From assembly GCF_003574735.1 (NCBI RefSeq), contig NZ_QORW01000004.1, positions 186,001 to 250,000 on the forward strand: a DNA stretch of 64,000 nt, read 5' to 3'. The position numbers were made by a program, and so were the translations under genes. The notes under the pieces were generated by a model. It had not been told where the DNA came from. It did not search any database and saw only the letters and a list, made by a program, of their open reading frames with translations. Positions within the stretch are counted from its first letter, which is position 1, and each line of letters starts with the position of its first letter. Positions 26,080-35,107 of this stretch are shown in pieces. The DNA is from Dongia deserti. GTDB taxonomy: Bacteria; Pseudomonadota; Alphaproteobacteria; Dongiales; Dongiaceae.

Positions 26080-26445
26080 GTGCGGAAATATCTGCGGAAT
26101 TTGGCTGCCGCCGCGGTCGTGCTGATGATTACCGGTGCCCTTCCGGCCTGGGCGCACGCGGTCATCCTCTCAGCCAATCCGACCGCCGACCAACAGGTGG
26201 CGCCAGGCGAGCTCGCCATTCGCATCGAGTTCAATGCCCGCATCGACAAGGAGCGTTCACGCCTGCAGGTCACGGCCCCCACCGGCGAAAAGGCCAACGT
26301 CTCGATCGAACCCGCCGGCGAGCCCAACGTCATCGCGGGCACAACAGCCGTTCTTACCCCGGGGGCGTACATGCTGCGCTGGCAGGTGCTGGCGATCGAT
26401 GGCCACATCACCCGCGGCGACATCCCGTTCACGGTCGGCAATTGA
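26080..26445 (+). CDS. copC: CopC-domain periplasmic copper-binding protein
   Basis: The 121-residue product has a signal peptide that ends ALPAWA, followed directly by HAVILSANPT, where the N-terminal His of the mature protein is the expected Cu(II) ligand of CopC. The beta-sandwich motif ends with MLRWQVLAIDGHITRGDIPF, whose Asp and His complete the copper site. I choose the GTG at 26080, which has GGGGAAG before it, over an in-frame GTG at 26065. It is followed after 12 bases by a CopD-like membrane protein, the usual copC-copD pair for copper uptake or tolerance. Confidence 0.88.
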   Translation: MRKYLRNLAAAAVVLMITGALPAWAHAVILSANPTADQQVAPGELAIRIEFNARIDKERSRLQVTAPTGEKANVSIEPAGEPNVIAGTTAVLTPGAYMLRWQVLAIDGHITRGDIPFTVGN

Positions 26446-26457
26446 ATCCGCGATGCC

Positions 26458-28104
26458 ATGGATCTGCTGCTCGACATTTTCGGTTTTGCCAGCGTGCTGC
26501 TCTCGGGTCTTGTGCGGACCGCGCAATGCCTGACCTTGGGGGGCATCGCCTTTCTTGCTTTCATCGCCGTGCCGCTCGGTCACGGCGCGTCGGACAGCGT
26601 GCGATTGGCGCCGCGCACCATTCAGCTGACGCGCGTCTTCGTCTGGGCGCTCCTGGTCTCGGTTTCCATCCTGCTCGCGATGCACGTGACGATCCTGGCC
26701 GGCACCGCGGAGATCACGATCGCCGACGCCCTGGGCGGCGACTTTGCGCGGGCGCAGATGGTGCGCATCGTTGGCGCGGTGCTGATGCTGGCCCTGCTCT
26801 ATGGCAAGAGCCCGAGCGTGCCGCTGTTGCTGGCGCTTGGTCTGGTCGATCTGGGTGCCGGAGTCGCCATCAGCCACGCCGCCGCGCGCGTGGAGGATCG
26901 CGGGCTACTGATCGGCATTACCGCACTCCACCATATCGGCGCGGCCATCTGGATCGGCGGTCTGCCATGCTTGCTCTCGGCGATGCGGCGCTTACCGGCG
27001 GGCGAGATGCGCAGCCGCGTCGGCTCGCGCTACTCCACGCTGTCGATGATATCGGTCGCGGCCATCGCTTTCTCCGGTATCGGCATGCTGGTGCACTATG
27101 TCGGCAGCTTCCCCGCGCTGTACGGCACCGCCTACGGCATGATGCTCGCCACCAAGACCATCTTGTTCTTCGGACTGCTCGCACTGGGCTACGGCAACTT
27201 CCGTGTGGTGCGAGCCCTTGCGGGCAATCCCGCCGGATCGAACCTGCGCCTGCGCCGCTTCGCGGAGGTGGAGCTGGGCGTCGGCATCACGATCTTTTTC
27301 GTGGCCGCCTCCATGACGTCGCTGCCGCCCGCCATCGATCTGCCGCGCGACCGTGTCACCTTGACCGAGATCGCCGAGCGGCTGGTGCCGAAATGGCCGG
27401 CGCTCAGCAGCCCCAGCCGCGAAAGCCTCGCCTTTTACGAAGAGCAGAAGCTGCTGGCCGAGGAGAAGGCCGAGCACAAGCCGGCGACGCTGCAGGCCTA
27501 CGTGCCCGGCTCCGGCGCGCCGCTGCCGCGCAATGCGCACGATATCGCCTGGTCAGAGTACAATCATCATTGGGCGGGTATGATCGTGCTCATCATGAGT
27601 ATTCTGGTGTTCCTGGAGAAAACGGGGAAGGCGCCATGGGCGCGCCACTGGCCTTTGCTGCTCGTCGTGCTCGCAGCCTTTCTGTTCATGCGTTCGGAGG
27701 CGGAAGCCTGGCCGATCGGCACGCTGACACTGGCCGAGTCGCTGCGCGATCCGGAGTTCATCCAACACAAGGCTTTCATGATCCTGATCACCAGCTTCGC
27801 CGTATTCGAGTGGAGCGTGCGCAACCAGGTGATGCGGAGCGGCTGGGCGAAGTATGTGTTTCCACTGCTCTGCGCCTTGGGCGGCATGATGCTGCTGACG
27901 CATTCCCACTCCATCGCCAACGTCAAAGAGCTGTTGCTGATCGAGATGACCCACATGCCGCTGGCCGTCTTCGCCATCTGGTCAGGCTGGACCCGCTGGC
28001 TGGAGCTGCGCCTGGACGGTCGTGCGCAAGTAATCGCCGGTTGGCTGTGGCCGACCTTCTTCTGCCTGACGGCCGTCACCCTGTTGCTGTATCGGGAAAT
28101 TTGA
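26458..28104 (+). CDS. copD: CopD-family copper transport membrane protein
   Basis: This 548-residue protein has about twelve to fourteen membrane segments. The first half (residues 1-300) matches CopD: HIGAAIWIGGLP near 160 and a series of conserved His residues (AISHAAAR, HHIG). The second half (from about 375) has a further group of helices with SEYNHHWAG and LTHSHSIAN, again His-rich and plausible for metal coordination. CopD works with CopC in moving copper through the inner membrane. The extra C-terminal membrane part makes it longer than a bare CopD (about 300). It is located between a MlaC-like gene and hpnN. Confidence 0.83.
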   Translation: MDLLLDIFGFASVLLSGLVRTAQCLTLGGIAFLAFIAVPLGHGASDSVRLAPRTIQLTRVFVWALLVSVSILLAMHVTILAGTAEITIADALGGDFARAQMVRIVGAVLMLALLYGKSPSVPLLLALGLVDLGAGVAISHAAARVEDRGLLIGITALHHIGAAIWIGGLPCLLSAMRRLPAGEMRSRVGSRYSTLSMISVAAIAFSGIGMLVHYVGSFPALYGTAYGMMLATKTILFFGLLALGYGNFRVVRALAGNPAGSNLRLRRFAEVELGVGITIFFVAASMTSLPPAIDLPRDRVTLTEIAERLVPKWPALSSPSRESLAFYEEQKLLAEEKAEHKPATLQAYVPGSGAPLPRNAHDIAWSEYNHHWAGMIVLIMSILVFLEKTGKAPWARHWPLLLVVLAAFLFMRSEAEAWPIGTLTLAESLRDPEFIQHKAFMILITSFAVFEWSVRNQVMRSGWAKYVFPLLCALGGMMLLTHSHSIANVKELLLIEMTHMPLAVFAIWSGWTRWLELRLDGRAQVIAGWLWPTFFCLTAVTLLLYREI

Positions 28105-28111
28105 GACCGGC

Positions 28112-30697
28112 ATGATTGAGCGCATTGTCGAACGTTCGGTGGCCTGGGCCATCGCTCACGCCAAGCTGGTCATCCTGCTTTGCCTCGCCTTGACTGTCGC
28201 GGCCGGGCTCTACGCCGCGCGCAACCTGACCATGGACACCGACACGGCGCGCATGATCTCGCCGGATCTGCCCTGGAAGCAGGAGATGGCGAAGATCAAC
28301 GCCGCCTTCCCGCAGAATGTCGGGCTGCTGGTGGCGATGGTTGATGGGCGCACGCCGGACGCGGCCGAGGATGCCGCCGCGACCTTGTTCGCGAAGATGA
28401 AGGAGCGGACGGACCTGTTCGAGACGGTGCGCCGCGCCGACGGCGGCCCGTTCTACGACCGCTACGGCCTGATGCTGCTGGACACGAAGGACCTGGACCG
28501 GATCGCGCGCTCGGTCATCCGTGCCCAACCCTTCATTGCCAGCCTCGCCGCCGATCCCAGCTTGCGCGGCCTGTTCAACGTGCTGTCGCTTGCCATGGAA
28601 GGCGTCGCGCGCAAGGCCACCGATTTCGCGTCCCTGGAGCGGCCGCTCGCCGCGATTTCCGGCGCGATGAGCGCGGCGCTGACCGGCAACGAGACGCCGC
28701 TCTCCTGGCGCAGCCTGATGATCGACCGGCCGGTCGACCCGCGCGAGCTGCGCAAGCTGATCCTGGCGCAGCCGAAGCGAGACTTTCGGGCGCTGCAGCC
28801 CGGCGCGAAGGCGACTGCCGCCGTGCGGCAGATGGTAAGCGATCTCAGCCTAACACCCGATCGCGGTGTCACGGTGCGTCTGACGGGGCAAGTGCCGCTA
28901 AACGACGAAGAATTCGGCACGGTCGCCGAAGGCATGAGCCTGGCCTTGTTCCTGTCGATCGCGCTGGTGCTGACGTGTCTGTTCGCCGCGCTGCGTTCGA
29001 TCAAGCTGATCGTCGCGTGCTTCGTCACGCTGATCATGGGCCTCATCCTGACCTTCGGATTTGCGGCGCTCGCCGTGGGCTCGCTCAACCTGGTGTCGAT
29101 CGCCTTTGCCGTGATGTTCATCGGCCTCTCCATCGATTTCGGCATCCAGTTCGGCGTGCGCTACGGGCAGGAGCGTTTCATCGCCGACGACGGCACTGCC
29201 CTGCCCCGTACCGGGCGCTTCATGGCGCGGCCTTTGACGCTGGCCGCCATTGCCATCGCCGCCGGCTTCCTCTCCTTCACGCCGACGGATTACAAGGGTG
29301 TGTCGGAGCTCGGCCTGATCGCCGGCGCCGGCATGGCGATCACGCTGGTGCTCAATCTCAGTTTGCTACCGGCGCTGCTGAAGGTGTTCCCGCCGGCCAG
29401 CCAGCCCATCGACATGGGCTTTGCCTGGGCGAGGCCGATCGACGACTTCCTGCTGCGGCGGCGCTGGCCGGTGCTTGCAGCCTGGGTGCTGGTCGGCCTC
29501 GTCGGCGTGATCGCGGCGATGAACCTGCGCTTCGATTTCAATCCGCTGCATCTCAAGGATCCGAAGGCCGAGTCCGTGTCCAGCATCCTCGACCTGATGA
29601 AGGACCCGCTGCGCACGCCCTATACGATCGAGATCCTCACACCGGATATCGCCGCCGCGCAGGCCCTGGCCGACAAGATCGGCCAGCTCCCCGAAGTCAA
29701 CATGGTGCTAACGGCCAACAGCTTCGTGCCGAAGGACCAGGAGGCGAAGCTCGCCATCATCCAGGACCTCAACGACCTGATGGGCTTGAGCCTCGATCCG
29801 ATCGACGTCGCCGCGCCGCCGACGCCGGACCAAGTGCGCGCGTCGCTTCGGCGCTGCGCGGCCATGCTGCGCGAGGCAGTTCCCTCCTCCGACGTCGCGC
29901 AGCAATTGGCGCGGCTGCTCGACCAGGCGGCGGATTCCGACGATGCCTTCCTGAAGCGGCTCGACCACGTGCTGCTCTCGAGCCTGATGCCGCGCCTGGA
30001 CGCGCTGAAGGCCGCCCTCACCGCCAAGCCGGTGACGGTCGACACGCTGCCACCGGAAATTCGCAACGACTGGATCGCCGCCGATGGCCGTGCACGCGTG
30101 CTGGTGATCCCGGCGGGTGACAGCAATAACAACGCGGTGCTGGAGCGCTTCATCACGGCCGTGCGCACAGTGGCGCCGCAGGCCAGCGGCGCGGCGGTGC
30201 AGATCTATGAAGCCGGGCGCGCCGTGTCCCATGCGTTCGAGATCGCAACCCTGTTCGCGATGGCGAGCATGGCCGTCCTGCTCGGTGTCATCCTGCGACG
30301 TGCGGTCGATGTGGTGATGGTTCTGGTGCCGCTGGCAGCTGCCGCACTCGCGACTGCGATCATCTGCTGGCTGATCGGGTTGCAGCTCAACTTCGCCAAC
30401 ATCATTGCGCTGCCGCTGCTGCTCGGCATCGGTGTCGCCTTCAACATCTATTTCGTGGTCAATTGGCGCAACGGCATCAGCGGCCCGCTGCAGACGAGCA
30501 CCGCCCGCGGCGTGCTGTTCAGCGGCCTCACCACCGGATCGTCCTTCGCCAGCCTGGCGGTCTCCGGCCATCTCGGCACCGCCAGCATGGGCATCGTGCT
30601 GCTGACCGGCATGGCGATGACCCTGGTCAGCATCTTCACCTTGATGCCGGCCCTGTTGGGGCCGGTGCCCAAGGACGCCGGCCCTCAGGTCACTTGA
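28112..30697 (+). CDS. hpnN: Hopanoid transporter HpnN (RND/MMPL family)
   Basis: The 861-residue protein has the RND layout: a membrane helix at 15-35, a large periplasmic loop, helices 275-430 with AFAVMFIGLSIDFGIQFGVR, a second loop, and a last helix group from about 710 (ANIIALPLLLGIGVAFN). HpnN moves hopanoids from the inner to the outer membrane in alphaproteobacteria. The gap to copD is only seven bases, so it is probably in one transcript with copC and copD. The C-terminus overlaps a tiny minus-strand frame by eight bases. Other hopanoid genes (hpnA, hpnM, hpnH, hpnG, shc) lie nearby. Confidence 0.92.
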   Translation: MIERIVERSVAWAIAHAKLVILLCLALTVAAGLYAARNLTMDTDTARMISPDLPWKQEMAKINAAFPQNVGLLVAMVDGRTPDAAEDAAATLFAKMKERTDLFETVRRADGGPFYDRYGLMLLDTKDLDRIARSVIRAQPFIASLAADPSLRGLFNVLSLAMEGVARKATDFASLERPLAAISGAMSAALTGNETPLSWRSLMIDRPVDPRELRKLILAQPKRDFRALQPGAKATAAVRQMVSDLSLTPDRGVTVRLTGQVPLNDEEFGTVAEGMSLALFLSIALVLTCLFAALRSIKLIVACFVTLIMGLILTFGFAALAVGSLNLVSIAFAVMFIGLSIDFGIQFGVRYGQERFIADDGTALPRTGRFMARPLTLAAIAIAAGFLSFTPTDYKGVSELGLIAGAGMAITLVLNLSLLPALLKVFPPASQPIDMGFAWARPIDDFLLRRRWPVLAAWVLVGLVGVIAAMNLRFDFNPLHLKDPKAESVSSILDLMKDPLRTPYTIEILTPDIAAAQALADKIGQLPEVNMVLTANSFVPKDQEAKLAIIQDLNDLMGLSLDPIDVAAPPTPDQVRASLRRCAAMLREAVPSSDVAQQLARLLDQAADSDDAFLKRLDHVLLSSLMPRLDALKAALTAKPVTVDTLPPEIRNDWIAADGRARVLVIPAGDSNNNAVLERFITAVRTVAPQASGAAVQIYEAGRAVSHAFEIATLFAMASMAVLLGVILRRAVDVVMVLVPLAAAALATAIICWLIGLQLNFANIIALPLLLGIGVAFNIYFVVNWRNGISGPLQTSTARGVLFSGLTTGSSFASLAVSGHLGTASMGIVLLTGMAMTLVSIFTLMPALLGPVPKDAGPQVT

Positions 30698-30788
30698 AGC
30701 TCTCTTCCACCCACGCGGCGAACTTCTCGAGGTCATCCATCATCTTTCGTGCATCCTGGACGCGGCCTCGCGTCGTGCCGTATTGCAT
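30690..30788 (-). CDS. Possible 32-residue small protein
   Basis: A short frame with an excellent AGGAGG site five bases before the ATG encodes MQYGTTRGRVQDARKMMDDL and a further acidic, amphipathic helix ending WVEESFK. I do not recognise it. It follows the acyltransferase remnant at 30856-30978 and overlaps the end of hpnN tail to tail. The strong ribosome site is the only positive evidence; it could also be a leftover of a degraded operon. Confidence 0.35.
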   Translation of the reverse strand: MQYGTTRGRVQDARKMMDDLEKFAAWVEESFK

Positions 30789-30855
30789 CCGAACCTCCTG
30801 CGGCCGTGCTGGTTGCCTCCCACGCTGTAACCGCCGCACTTTCCTGCCGGTGTGT

Positions 30856-30978
30856 AGCGACCAGCGTGAGCGAGGCGGCGGAAGCGAGCCGGCTCTCCAC
30901 CGGATCGGCACGGCTGGTGAGCGCGATGGGGCAGCGCGCGCCCATCACGATGCCGGCGCTGGCGGCGCGAAACGTCGC
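30856..30978 (-). pseudogene. Remnant of a phosphate acetyl/butyryltransferase C-terminus
   Basis: About 41 codons in one frame read RAASAGIVMGARCPIALTSR followed by ADPVESRLASAASLTLVA, which strongly resembles the last part of phosphate acetyl/butyryl-transferases (normally GIVLGARVPIILTSRADS and then a RLASCAVA helix). There is no start or upstream domain; the fragment begins right at the TonB receptor stop, and the frame then runs into unrelated sequence. It is therefore a broken gene end, probably left when neighbouring DNA was inserted or deleted. Confidence 0.6.
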
Positions 30979-30980
30979 CT

Positions 30981-33350
30981 CTACCACCTCACTGCGTAGG
31001 AGACGAAGACCCGCGTGCCCTCCTCCGGAATCCACAGGAAGCCGAAATTGTCAGACTCCGACGGGATGGAGGTGTAGGTCTCGTTGAGCAGGTTCTCCGC
31101 ACCGATCCTGAGCTCGCCAGGGCCGACGTCGAAAGCCATCGAGGCATTGAGCAGGAACAGATCTTCCACGCGGCCTTCGCCGTATTCGACGCTGTCGCCG
31201 AACGGATCGCGCTCAGCCCGATAGTTGAGCTGCAGCCTGTTCCGCCACCAGTCGAACGGGCTGAACTCGACATAGGCGGTGACCAGGATGGGCGGCACGT
31301 CGCGGCTGGGAATGCGCCGCTCCTCGCCATCCTCCAACTCGCGGATGCCGTCCTGCCAGGTGAAAATGCCGCCAACACCCCATTGCTCGTCGATCTGCCA
31401 ATCCGCGTTGGCCTCGACGCCCCAGAACTCCCGCGGCTCCCGCAGTGGCGTGCAGGGGTCAATGCCATTGCACTCCAGCGCGCTCAACAGCTTGGACTCC
31501 GTGTAGAAGCCGGCCAACCCGAGTTCCAGATCGTGCCAGCGTCCGCGCATGCCGAGCTCGTACTGATTGGACTTCGCCGGCCTGGGATCGATCTGATCGG
31601 GATCGGAAGCATCGCGCGCGGCGCGGCCGAGCTGGGTTATTTCCGCGCCTTGCGAGAACGTGGCATAGAGGTCGATCTGCTCGATCGGCGAATAGACCAG
31701 GCCGGCATTGAACAGAGTGAGATCGAAGTCATCGATGTCGCCGCTCTCTTGTGGTCCGAGGCCATCATCGCCCTCCTCGACGTGGCCGCTGTAGCGCTCG
31801 TGGCGCACGCCGCCGCTCAGCACGAAATCACTGAACGGTATCTCGAGCTGCGCATAGGGCGCCCATTGGTCGAGCGTCACATCGGGCGCGAAATAGGTGA
31901 CCAGCTGCCCTGTATCGTGATTGTAATAGGGATTGATCAGCTCGTTCCGCAGTGCGTCGATCCCATAGGTGATCGACACGCCCTCCAGAATGAGATCGAG
32001 CGGGGTTGTGACGCTCGACCGCACGCCATAGTACGTGTTGTTCCATTCCTGGCGGAAATCGTCGGCCCCGAACGATTCGAAGACGTGATACTTCACGTCG
32101 CTGGTGAAGAGCTCCAGCTTCACTGCACTGCCCAGCACGTCCTCGTTCTCATACGCAAGGTCGACAGTGTAAGAGCGCCGGAAGCTCTTGCCCCCAAGCG
32201 GTTCCTCGGTCAGAAACCCGTATTCCTCGCGGTAGATGCCGGGATTGAGGGCATAACGTTCGGTGAAATCGACATAGCCAAACGTGCCGGTCAGCCGCAG
32301 GCTACCGGCGTCGCCCAGGTCCAAGCCAAGCGATGTGTCGAGATTGTATAGCCATTCCTTGCCGTTGGTGAGCAGGGCGGAATTGTCGAAGCCAAGCGCG
32401 AGGTCGCCGTCCGGATCGTACTCCGCGCCGTCATAGGCGACCGCGCCGCCGATCTGGAAATCGAAGTCCCCGATGATCTGCGAGGCACTCTGATAGAGGC
32501 TCGCTTGGCTGCTGCCGTTGACGTGGCCCGGATTGAAGCTCTCGCGCAAGACCGTGCGCATGGTCAGTTCTTCCGATTTCGCCCGCGGCGTCTGCAAGGC
32601 GATGATGCCGCCCGGCGAGCCGAACCCGTACGCGGAGTTGGCACCGCGGCTGACTTCGATGTCGGACACCTGATCCGCCAGCAGCAGGTTGAGGTCGGAG
32701 CCCGTGCCGGCCCGCATCTGCTCATTGGTCGGAACGCCGTTGATGAACACCTGAGCGGTGCGGCCCCGAATCTGGCGCACGCCGTTGTTGGTCGGATTGA
32801 AGCCGGGCACCTTGCGGGCGATCACCTCGTCGATGCGGTTAGTGGTGGCCAGCTCCTCCTGGATCTCCTCGTTCTCCACGAAGGTGATGGAGGACGGCAC
32901 GTTGGAGAGCGGCGCGTCCGGCTGGCGGGAGCCAAGCACCGTCACCGGTGCGAGCAGAACGCTGCCGCTGTCGTCGATCGCCACGCGCTCGATGATGATG
33001 AGGTCGCTTTCAGCGAAACGTCCGGCAAGGCCAGTCCCGTCGAGCAGCCGGCGCAACGCCTCTTCCGGCGACATCGCGCCGGTCACGGCCGGCGCCGAAA
33101 GACCGCGCACCAGCGCCCCATCGGCCGTGACGCGCAGGCCCGATTGCCTGCCGAACTCGGCCAGGGCATCTGCAAGCGGCTGCGCGCGAATATCGAACTG
33201 GCGCCCTTGCAGGGCTTGCACCATCTGTGCCGGTTGGGCTGCACCATCGGCCCAGGCCGGCATGCCCGCCATCAAGGCCGCAATACATACGCCGCCCCAC
33301 GCCGCCCGCCGAACTGCTCCGGCGGCAATCCGCGATATCCCCTCTGCCAC
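30981..33350 (-). CDS. TonB-dependent outer-membrane receptor with N-terminal STN signalling domain
   Basis: The 789-residue protein has a signal peptide (cut near PAWA-DGAAQ), an STN domain (residues 50-105, FDIRAQPLADALAEFGRQSG), a plug domain (about 140-260, with IRGRTAQVFINGVPTNEQ) and a beta barrel ending in the aromatic Trp (VSYAVRW). STN domains talk to a FecR-type anti-sigma factor, and fecR and fecI lie directly upstream on the same strand, so this is a transducing receptor for an iron chelate or similar ligand. The start GTG at 33350 has GGGGGA upstream. The ligand cannot be determined. The downstream end abuts a gene remnant. Confidence 0.9.
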   Translation of the reverse strand: MAEGISRIAAGAVRRAAWGGVCIAALMAGMPAWADGAAQPAQMVQALQGRQFDIRAQPLADALAEFGRQSGLRVTADGALVRGLSAPAVTGAMSPEEALRRLLDGTGLAGRFAESDLIIIERVAIDDSGSVLLAPVTVLGSRQPDAPLSNVPSSITFVENEEIQEELATTNRIDEVIARKVPGFNPTNNGVRQIRGRTAQVFINGVPTNEQMRAGTGSDLNLLLADQVSDIEVSRGANSAYGFGSPGGIIALQTPRAKSEELTMRTVLRESFNPGHVNGSSQASLYQSASQIIGDFDFQIGGAVAYDGAEYDPDGDLALGFDNSALLTNGKEWLYNLDTSLGLDLGDAGSLRLTGTFGYVDFTERYALNPGIYREEYGFLTEEPLGGKSFRRSYTVDLAYENEDVLGSAVKLELFTSDVKYHVFESFGADDFRQEWNNTYYGVRSSVTTPLDLILEGVSITYGIDALRNELINPYYNHDTGQLVTYFAPDVTLDQWAPYAQLEIPFSDFVLSGGVRHERYSGHVEEGDDGLGPQESGDIDDFDLTLFNAGLVYSPIEQIDLYATFSQGAEITQLGRAARDASDPDQIDPRPAKSNQYELGMRGRWHDLELGLAGFYTESKLLSALECNGIDPCTPLREPREFWGVEANADWQIDEQWGVGGIFTWQDGIRELEDGEERRIPSRDVPPILVTAYVEFSPFDWWRNRLQLNYRAERDPFGDSVEYGEGRVEDLFLLNASMAFDVGPGELRIGAENLLNETYTSIPSESDNFGFLWIPEEGTRVFVSYAVRW

Positions 33351-33477
33351 GTCCGATCCCCCAATTCTGTCCCATAAGGGAGGCGATTCAGCCTGTGCGA
33401 ATGCCTCGCATTCTCGCTTTCCACTCGTGCAACGTTCCCGTGGCGGGATTTTTCAGAAAAAAGGAAGCGAGAGACCG

Positions 33478-34413
33478 TCAGTCTTTGGAAAGGACCAGCA
33501 CCCAAGGCGAGATCTGGTGGAGCGTGGCGCCGTGAGTCAGGGCGACAGCCCGCAATGTCTGGACGGGATCGTCGAGCGCGTAGAGCCCTGTGACGGGCTG
33601 GGCCGCCAGCCGGTCGTCCATGATGAAGATCGCGCCGGGAAAATAGCGCCGCAGCTCCGCCACGACCTCCGCGACCGATTGGTCACGCGCGACGAGTTCG
33701 CCACGCAGCCAAGCGCCTGCTTGATCGGGTGGCCCTGCGCCCCGCTCAGCCCCGCCTGACGCACGCGCCCGAACCCAATCTCCCGGCCCAAGCTGCGCGC
33801 GCAATCCGGCAGCGCTCTCGACCCGGACTGAGCCATGTCGGACCGCGACCGCAACGCCCTCGTCATCCAGCCTCACATCGAATGCCGTCCCCAGGACTGT
33901 CGTCTCGACCACACCCGTCGCAACGGTGAAAGGCCGAACCGCATCCGGCTGCACTTCGAAGAACGCGCCACCGGCGATCAACCGGATGTGCCGCCGGCCA
34001 GGCGCGTAGTCGACGTCGATGGCGCTGTCGGGCGCCAAGTGCACCACGCTGCCGTCGGGTAATGGGACGGCATGCACGTCCGCCGTGCCGGTGACGTAGT
34101 CTGCGGTGAAGCGGAGCAGAACATTCGGCGTCAGCGCGATCACAATCGCCGCGGCGATGGCGAGAGCCGCGGCGGCAGTCGCGACCTTCCGGCGCCACGG
34201 AGCCTTCGGTTGGGACCACCGGTTGCGGTATCGGGGCGCGCTCTGCGCCATGAGCGCGCCGACGTGGCTGGTCTCAGCCCAAGCCTCAGCATTGGCGGGG
34301 CTTGCCACCAGCCAGGCCTCGAACGCCGTCTTGAGGGTATGATCGTCCGGCTGTTCTTGGAGCAGGATGAGCCATCGCGTGGCTTCCGTCCTGGCTGTGT
34401 CGCTTGTCTCCAT
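33478..34413 (-). CDS. fecR: FecR-type anti-sigma factor / signal transducer
   Basis: The 311-residue product has a cytoplasmic N-terminal domain with EATRWLILLQEQPDD and WLVASPANAEAWAET (the DUF4880 part), a single membrane helix (about 92-112), and the periplasmic FecR domain (DGSVVHLAPDSAIDVDYAPG, GGAFFEVQPD, TVLGTAFDVR). Near its C-terminus is a secretin/STN-like piece (ELVARDQSVAEVVAELRRYF). FecR passes the signal from a loaded receptor to the sigma factor. The ATG at 34413 was chosen because it gives the usual beginning; the frame is open to 34521. It lies between the sigma factor and the receptor. Confidence 0.88.
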   Translation of the reverse strand: METSDTARTEATRWLILLQEQPDDHTLKTAFEAWLVASPANAEAWAETSHVGALMAQSAPRYRNRWSQPKAPWRRKVATAAAALAIAAAIVIALTPNVLLRFTADYVTGTADVHAVPLPDGSVVHLAPDSAIDVDYAPGRRHIRLIAGGAFFEVQPDAVRPFTVATGVVETTVLGTAFDVRLDDEGVAVAVRHGSVRVESAAGLRAQLGPGDWVRARASGGAERGAGPPDQAGAWLRGELVARDQSVAEVVAELRRYFPGAIFIMDDRLAAQPVTGLYALDDPVQTLRAVALTHGATLHQISPWVLVLSKD

Positions 34414-34480
34414 GCCGCACCGTTCAGAAGCCCGTCCTATCGGGTAGACGCGCCGCGTCCGCTGTTTTTCAGGTGAAACG

Positions 34481-34990
34481 CTAGGGGCGACGGAGGCGGC
34501 GTCGGCAATGCTCGATCCCATCGGCGACGAGGCTGTGCGCCAGCGTCACGGAGATGCCGAGATGGTCGGCTATCTCCCGCAACTTGCACCCGCCGAAGCG
34601 GTGCATCTCCACGGCGATCTGTGTGCGCTCCGGCAATTCGGCTATTGCGGCCATCACGATGCGCAGTTCGTCCTTGTGCAGGGCCTCACGCTCAGGCGTG
34701 GCACGATCCGGCGAGTCCGCTTCGGCAGCCAGCATGGCGTAGCTCTCCCGCCCGCGAACCTCGCGCGCCAGCCGGCGGCGGCCGTCCAGGGCCAAATTCC
34801 GCACGATCCGATAGAGGTATCCGAGGGGTTCCTCGAGCAGTCGCAGCCGGCTGGCGTCGTCGAACCGCAGCCAAGCCTCCTGCACCACGTCTTCGGCCTG
34901 GGCGCGGCTGCCGATGATGCCGCTCGCATAGCTGACGAGGTTGGGCCGATGCGCCATGAAAAAAGTGAGAGTCTCGTCGTGACGACGCAA
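34481..34990 (-). CDS. fecI: ECF RNA polymerase sigma factor, FecI type
   Basis: This protein contains sigma region 2 (AHRPNLVSYASGIIGSRAQA then EDVVQEAWLRF) and region 4 (LPERTQIAVEMHRFGGCKLR and EIADHLGISVTLAHSLV). With FecR and the TonB receptor downstream it forms a cell-surface signalling unit for iron uptake. The start is unclear. The first ATG (34957) would leave almost nothing before region 2; the TTG at 34990, with GGAG eight bases before it, gives 169 residues, the normal length, and is used here. The frame extends to a TTG at 35074. No Fur box was recognised. Confidence 0.85.
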   Translation of the reverse strand: MRRHDETLTFFMAHRPNLVSYASGIIGSRAQAEDVVQEAWLRFDDASRLRLLEEPLGYLYRIVRNLALDGRRRLAREVRGRESYAMLAAEADSPDRATPEREALHKDELRIVMAAIAELPERTQIAVEMHRFGGCKLREIADHLGISVTLAHSLVADGIEHCRRRLRRP

Positions 34991-35107
34991 GAACGTCGCT
35001 CCATCCCACGGGCCCGAGCAAAATGCGAACCGTTCGCAACTGCCATTGATAGGCAGTCGCCGCGGGAATCGCAAGCCGTCCGATGATGGAAATGGATTGC
35101 GGCGGGC

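Noticed and set aside
26442-28115. A 557-codon frame overlapping copD on the same strand
   Set aside because: Shifted by one frame from the real CopD protein, no hydrophobic pattern or motif.
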